Source of the DNA: Myxococcales bacterium
Lineage (GTDB): Bacteria; Myxococcota; Polyangia; Polyangiales; Polyangiaceae
Direction of reading: 5' to 3'
DNA: 8,220 bases
Assembly (NCBI GenBank): GCA_020430865.1
Contig: JAGQIY010001209.1
Location: 1-8,220, forward strand
The translations under genes were made by a program, and so were the position numbers. The notes under the pieces are model-generated. The model was given only the letters and a program-made list of their open reading frames with translations. It ran no database searches and was not told the origin of the DNA. Positions 5,722 to 8,220 of this stretch are shown in pieces. Within the stretch, counting starts at the first letter, position 1, and the number at the start of each line of letters is the position of its first letter.

Positions 5722-6515
5722 GCTCGGAACCCGAAGAACAGACGATGACCTTCTGGGAGCACCTCGAGGAGCTCCGCAGCCGCATCATCAAGATGGCGCT
5801 CGCGTTCGTCGTCGGGGCGGTGGTGGCCTGGATCTACCGGGTGGAGGTGCTGGCCTGGTTGACCAGACCCTTCGTGGAGGCCTGGAACACCGGCGCGCTA
5901 GGCGAGAAGGCGAGCCTGCATTTCTCCGCGCCTGCCTCGCTGTTCTTCGCCTACGTGAAGCTCGCGGTGATGGCGGGGCTGATCCTCGCTCTACCCGTGA
6001 TGCTCTACCAGCTGTGGGCCTTCATCGCGCCAGGGCTGTACTCGAATGAACGCAGGCTAGCCATCCCGTTCGTGCTCAGCTCGACCACCCTGTTCGTGAC
6101 CGGCGCTCTGTTCGGCTGGAAGATCGCCTTCCCCCTCGCCTTCCGCTACCTGCTGGATTTCGCGGGCCCGGTCGGCACCCAGGGCTTCGAGGTGAAGCCC
6201 ACGGTGATGGTCGACGACTACCTGGACTTCGTCTCCCGCATGCTGATCGCCTTCGGTGCGACGTTTCAGCTGCCGGTGCTGATCTTCTTCCTGTCCGTCG
6301 CGGGCATCGTCAACTACCGCCAGCTGATTCGTTTCGGGCGCTACTTCATCGTGATCGCCTTCGTCCTGTCGGCGATCCTCACGCCGCCAGACATCACCAG
6401 CCAGGTGCTTCTGGCGACGCCTCTGCTCGTGCTCTACGGCATCTCGATCGGGATCAGCTACGTGATCACACGCAAGCGCGTGCGCGAGCTGGACTCCAAG
6501 GCGTCGAAGAGCTGA
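5718..6515 (+). CDS. tatC: Sec-independent protein translocase subunit TatC
   Basis: TatC is the polytopic core of the Tat receptor; it recognises the twin-arginine signal peptide. Length is 265 residues, normal for the family, with six hydrophobic segments visible. Conserved features are the cytoplasmic N-terminal HLEELRSR (15-22, E18 and R20 matching the signal-peptide contacts E15 and R17 of E. coli), LYQLWAFIAPGLYSNERR (97-113, F102 and E111 matching F94 and E103), FPLAFRYLL (138-146), the segment-4 sequence FGATFQLPV (179-187) and LTPPDITSQ (221-229). Q184 stands where E. coli TatC has Glu170; to my knowledge glutamine is also found naturally at this site in other TatC proteins, so function is expected. 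The gene starts inside the tatB stop codon (ATGA), indicating coupled translation. It ends one base from the converging rlmH stop. Confidence 0.97.
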   Translation: MSSEPEEQTMTFWEHLEELRSRIIKMALAFVVGAVVAWIYRVEVLAWLTRPFVEAWNTGALGEKASLHFSAPASLFFAYVKLAVMAGLILALPVMLYQLWAFIAPGLYSNERRLAIPFVLSSTTLFVTGALFGWKIAFPLAFRYLLDFAGPVGTQGFEVKPTVMVDDYLDFVSRMLIAFGATFQLPVLIFFLSVAGIVNYRQLIRFGRYFIVIAFVLSAILTPPDITSQVLLATPLLVLYGISIGISYVITRKRVRELDSKASKS

Positions 6516-6516
6516 G

Positions 6517-6945
6517 CTAGTCCTCGCGGGCGTAGGGCTCACCGCGCAGGATGCTGAAGCCTCGGTAGATCTGCTCAGCCAGCAGCACTCGCGCCAGGCG
6601 ATGTGGCAACGTCATGCTGGACAAGCTGAGTCGCTCGGCGGCGGCGTTGGATATTTCCCTAGGGATCCCCTCTGCGCCGCCGATCAGGAAGCAGAAGTTC
6701 CCCTTGCCGCGACTCCCCCAGCTCTCCAGACGACGCGCGAAGGCCTCGCTGGAGAGACGCTGCCCCGTGACCTCGAGCGCGACCACGAGCTCGTCGTCCC
6801 TCAGCGCTCTGGCGAAGCCCGCGTCCGACTTCAGCTCCAGCTCGTCGAGAGGGGCGTAGCGGCGGATGCGACCCAGGTAGTCGTCCAGCACGCTGCGCAG
6901 GTCCCGCTCGCGGACCTTGCCCACCGCCACGATGCGGATCTTCAC
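6517..6945 (-). CDS. rlmH: 23S rRNA (pseudouridine1915-N3)-methyltransferase RlmH
   Basis: RlmH, a small SPOUT-class enzyme, uses S-adenosylmethionine to methylate pseudouridine 1915 in helix 69 of 23S rRNA, acting on assembled 70S ribosomes. Length is 142 residues, slightly shorter than E. coli (155). It starts MKIRIVAVGKVRE from a GTG. The S-adenosylmethionine-binding knot contains FLIGGAEG (86-93), then LSLSSMTLPHRLARVLLAEQIYRGFSI (106-132), both family hallmarks. The C-terminus reads GEPYARED where relatives usually have PYHR or PYHK; the His is replaced by Ala139. That tail contributes to the composite active site in E. coli RlmH, so the change is worth noting, though Tyr138 and Arg140 remain. 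The gene lies 24 bases downstream of rsfS and is very likely cotranscribed with it. No strong Shine-Dalgarno sequence is visible. Confidence 0.95.
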   Translation of the reverse strand: MKIRIVAVGKVRERDLRSVLDDYLGRIRRYAPLDELELKSDAGFARALRDDELVVALEVTGQRLSSEAFARRLESWGSRGKGNFCFLIGGAEGIPREISNAAAERLSLSSMTLPHRLARVLLAEQIYRGFSILRGEPYARED

Positions 6946-6969
6946 TGGCGAGTTGCCGCGCGGTTTTGT

Positions 6970-7419
6970 TCAGCCATCCGCCGCATCGCTCGGTCCGCCC
7001 TCGTCGTCTGCCACCGGCACCCGGCGCGCGTCCATCCACAGGCCGTCCAGGTCATAGACGGAGCGGAAATCGCGCTGGAAGACGTGAACCACCACGTCGA
7101 CGAAGTCGATCAGCACCCACTCGGCCGCGGGCAGACCCTCGACGCTGATCGCCTCGGTGCCCTGCGCCGCGAGCTCCTGATCGACGCTGTCCGCGATGGC
7201 AGCGACATGCCGATCACTCTGACCGGTCATCAGCACGAGGAAGTCGGCGTAGTCGACCTTCCCCGTGACATCGATGATCTCGACGCCCATGGCCTTCTTC
7301 TCGAGCCCCGCCTTCGCAGCGGCAAGCGCGAGCGCTTGGCTCTGCTCGACGGAGGAGCGCGTCTCTGCGGGTGCGCGTACAGGACGCGGTACTGGCTTCA
7401 TTCCTGCAATCTTGCTCAC
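6970..7419 (-). CDS. rsfS: Ribosomal silencing factor RsfS (Iojap family)
   Basis: RsfS binds ribosomal protein uL14 on the 50S subunit and blocks joining to 30S, lowering translation when nutrients are scarce. Length is 149 residues, with a family core at about 27-130. Visible hallmarks are ADFLVLMTGQSDRHVAAIAD (58-77), EGLPAAEWVLIDFVDVVVHVF (94-114) and the closing YDLDGLWMDA (122-131). Residues 1-25 (Pro/Arg-rich) and 132-149 (acidic, DDEGGPSDAADG) are extensions beyond the core. The start is taken as GTG 7419; ATG at 7401 (MKPVPRP) is a credible alternative because the first residues are not conserved. It is followed by rlmH after 24 bases, the common bacterial pairing of two large-subunit functions. 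Confidence 0.94.
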   Translation of the reverse strand: MSKIAGMKPVPRPVRAPAETRSSVEQSQALALAAAKAGLEKKAMGVEIIDVTGKVDYADFLVLMTGQSDRHVAAIADSVDQELAAQGTEAISVEGLPAAEWVLIDFVDVVVHVFQRDFRSVYDLDGLWMDARRVPVADDEGGPSDAADG

Positions 7420-7460
7420 TGAGTACTCTCGTCACACCCAGCTTGCCGACTGGGCTCGTT

Positions 7461-7480
7461 GCTCGCGCGCCCTCGCGAGC
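7461..7480. terminator. Hairpin in the proA-rsfS gap
   Basis: GCTCGCG (7461-7467) and CGCGAGC (7474-7480) form a perfect seven-base stem around a six-base loop, 48 bases after the proA stop on the minus strand. No T-run follows in that direction. A second, weaker stem (CCCAG 7437-7441 with CTGGG 7450-7454) follows nearer rsfS. Together they could slow transcription or process the transcript between proA and rsfS; full termination is not shown. Confidence 0.35.
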
Positions 7481-7528
7481 GCGCACACGATCCACGCCAG
7501 GGAGAGACGCGAACCGCTGACAGTCCGA

Positions 7529-8220
7529 CTAGGCGCGAACCTGGCCGTCCCCCAACACCACCCATTTCTCGGTGGTCAAACTCTCGATGCCCATGGGGCC
7601 GTAAGCGTGCAGCTTGCTGGTCGAGATGCCAATCTCGGCTCCCAGCCCCAGCTGTCCGCCGTCGTTGAAGCGGGTCGAGGCGTTGACCAGCACACAGCTC
7701 GCGTCGACTTCGCGGAGCCAGCGCTGGGCGCGCGCGTAGTCCCGCGTGCAAATCGCCTCGGTGTGGTTCGAGCCATAGCGCTCGATGTGGCTCAACGCGG
7801 CGGCGTAGTCGTCGACGACCCGCACGGCCAGGATCTTCTCCAAGAACTCAGCCCCCCAGTCGGATTCCTGGGCGGCGACCGCGCCATTCAAGAGCGGGAG
7901 CGAGCGCTCGCAACCACGCAGCTCCACCTGCGCGGCTGCCATGACGTCCGAGAGCCTGGGCAGGAACTCGGCAGCCTCTGCCTGATCCACGAGCACGCAC
8001 TCCAGCGCGTTGCACACGCCAGGGCGCTGGACCTTGCCGTTCAACGCCAGTTCGAGCGCCATGTCGAGGTCAGCACCTCGATCGACGAAGAGATGACACA
8101 CGCCCTTGTAGTGCTCGACCGTGGGAACGCGGGCGTTCTCGTGGACGAACCGGATCAACCCCTCCCCCCCACGAGGAATGGCGAGGTCGATCAGCCCCGT
8201 CAGCCCCAACAGCTCCTTGA
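7529..8220 (-). CDS. proA: Gamma-glutamyl phosphate reductase ProA, C-terminal part (cut by window edge)
   Basis: ProA reduces gamma-glutamyl phosphate with NADPH to glutamate-5-semialdehyde, the second step of proline synthesis from glutamate, in the cytoplasm. About 230 residues are present, roughly the last half of a protein of about 420. The frame runs on through the right edge as [18 protein letters not shown], so the TTG at 8209 is not a start. Recognisable motifs are [29 protein letters not shown] with the catalytic cysteine (codon 8012-8014), [10 protein letters not shown], and the strongly conserved [42 protein letters not shown] close to the E. coli C-terminus. The gene looks intact where visible. 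It lies upstream of rsfS with a 109-base gap; proB is not in the window. Confidence 0.96.
   Translation of the reverse strand, partial: KELLGLTGLIDLAIPRGGEGLIRFVHENARVPTVEHYKGVCHLFVDRGADLDMALELALNGKVQRPGVCNALECVLVDQAEAAEFLPRLSDVMAAAQVELRGCERSLPLLNGAVAAQESDWGAEFLEKILAVRVVDDYAAALSHIERYGSNHTEAICTRDYARAQRWLREVDASCVLVNASTRFNDGGQLGLGAEIGISTSKLHAYGPMGIESLTTEKWVVLGDGQVRA

Noticed and set aside
6601..7422. 273-residue plus-strand open frame across rlmH and rsfS.
   Set aside because: Both minus-strand genes carry clear family motifs; this frame does not and spans the gap between them.
7461..7480. Certain intrinsic terminator after proA.
   Set aside because: The stem is perfect but there is no T-run on the minus strand, so it is kept only as a low-confidence hairpin.

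Overview
This is a high-GC bacterial window with tightly packed, mostly recognisable chromosomal genes. I see no insertion sequence, integrase, CRISPR array, tRNA, rRNA or phage gene. The gene mix suggests a Myxococcota-type (Polyangia-like) genome: System I cytochrome c maturation genes, a mitochondrial-MCAD-like acyl-CoA dehydrogenase, a large CehA/McbA-type PHP metallohydrolase, TatB with a long acidic/PQ-rich tail, and RsfS and RlmH. That assignment is inference from gene style and GC content; no rRNA is present to confirm it.

Layout. Bases 1-163 hold no gene I can support, only a GC-rich inverted repeat. A plus-strand cluster follows: ccmC (haem export/handling), ccmD (small partner protein), a previously easy-to-miss 55-residue (or 44-residue) single-helix membrane protein at about 1297-1464, and a 380-residue acyl-CoA dehydrogenase whose Shine-Dalgarno sequence overlaps the end of the small gene. 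After a 121-base gap comes a 756-residue, probably exported, PHP-type metallohydrolase with an N-terminal beta-rich region and a carboxypeptidase-regulatory-like domain. A 159-base gap with short repeats and a hairpin then leads to tatB-tatC, two genes overlapping by ATGA.

The right-hand part is on the minus strand and meets tatC end to end with one base between the stop codons. Reading leftwards from the right edge: proA (C-terminal part only, cut by the window edge), a 109-base gap with a hairpin, rsfS, then rlmH.

How the genes work together. CcmC/CcmD supply haem for periplasmic c-type cytochromes. TatB/TatC with a TatA encoded elsewhere export folded, often cofactor-bearing proteins. RsfS and RlmH both act on the large ribosomal subunit. 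ProA is a proline biosynthesis enzyme commonly found beside rsfS/rlmH; the nadD gene often found between proA and rsfS is absent here. No clearly new multi-gene system is visible. The points most worth a second look are the tiny membrane protein between ccmD and the acyl-CoA dehydrogenase, the PHP protein next to tatBC, the PQ-repeat tail of TatB, and an altered C-terminal motif in RlmH.
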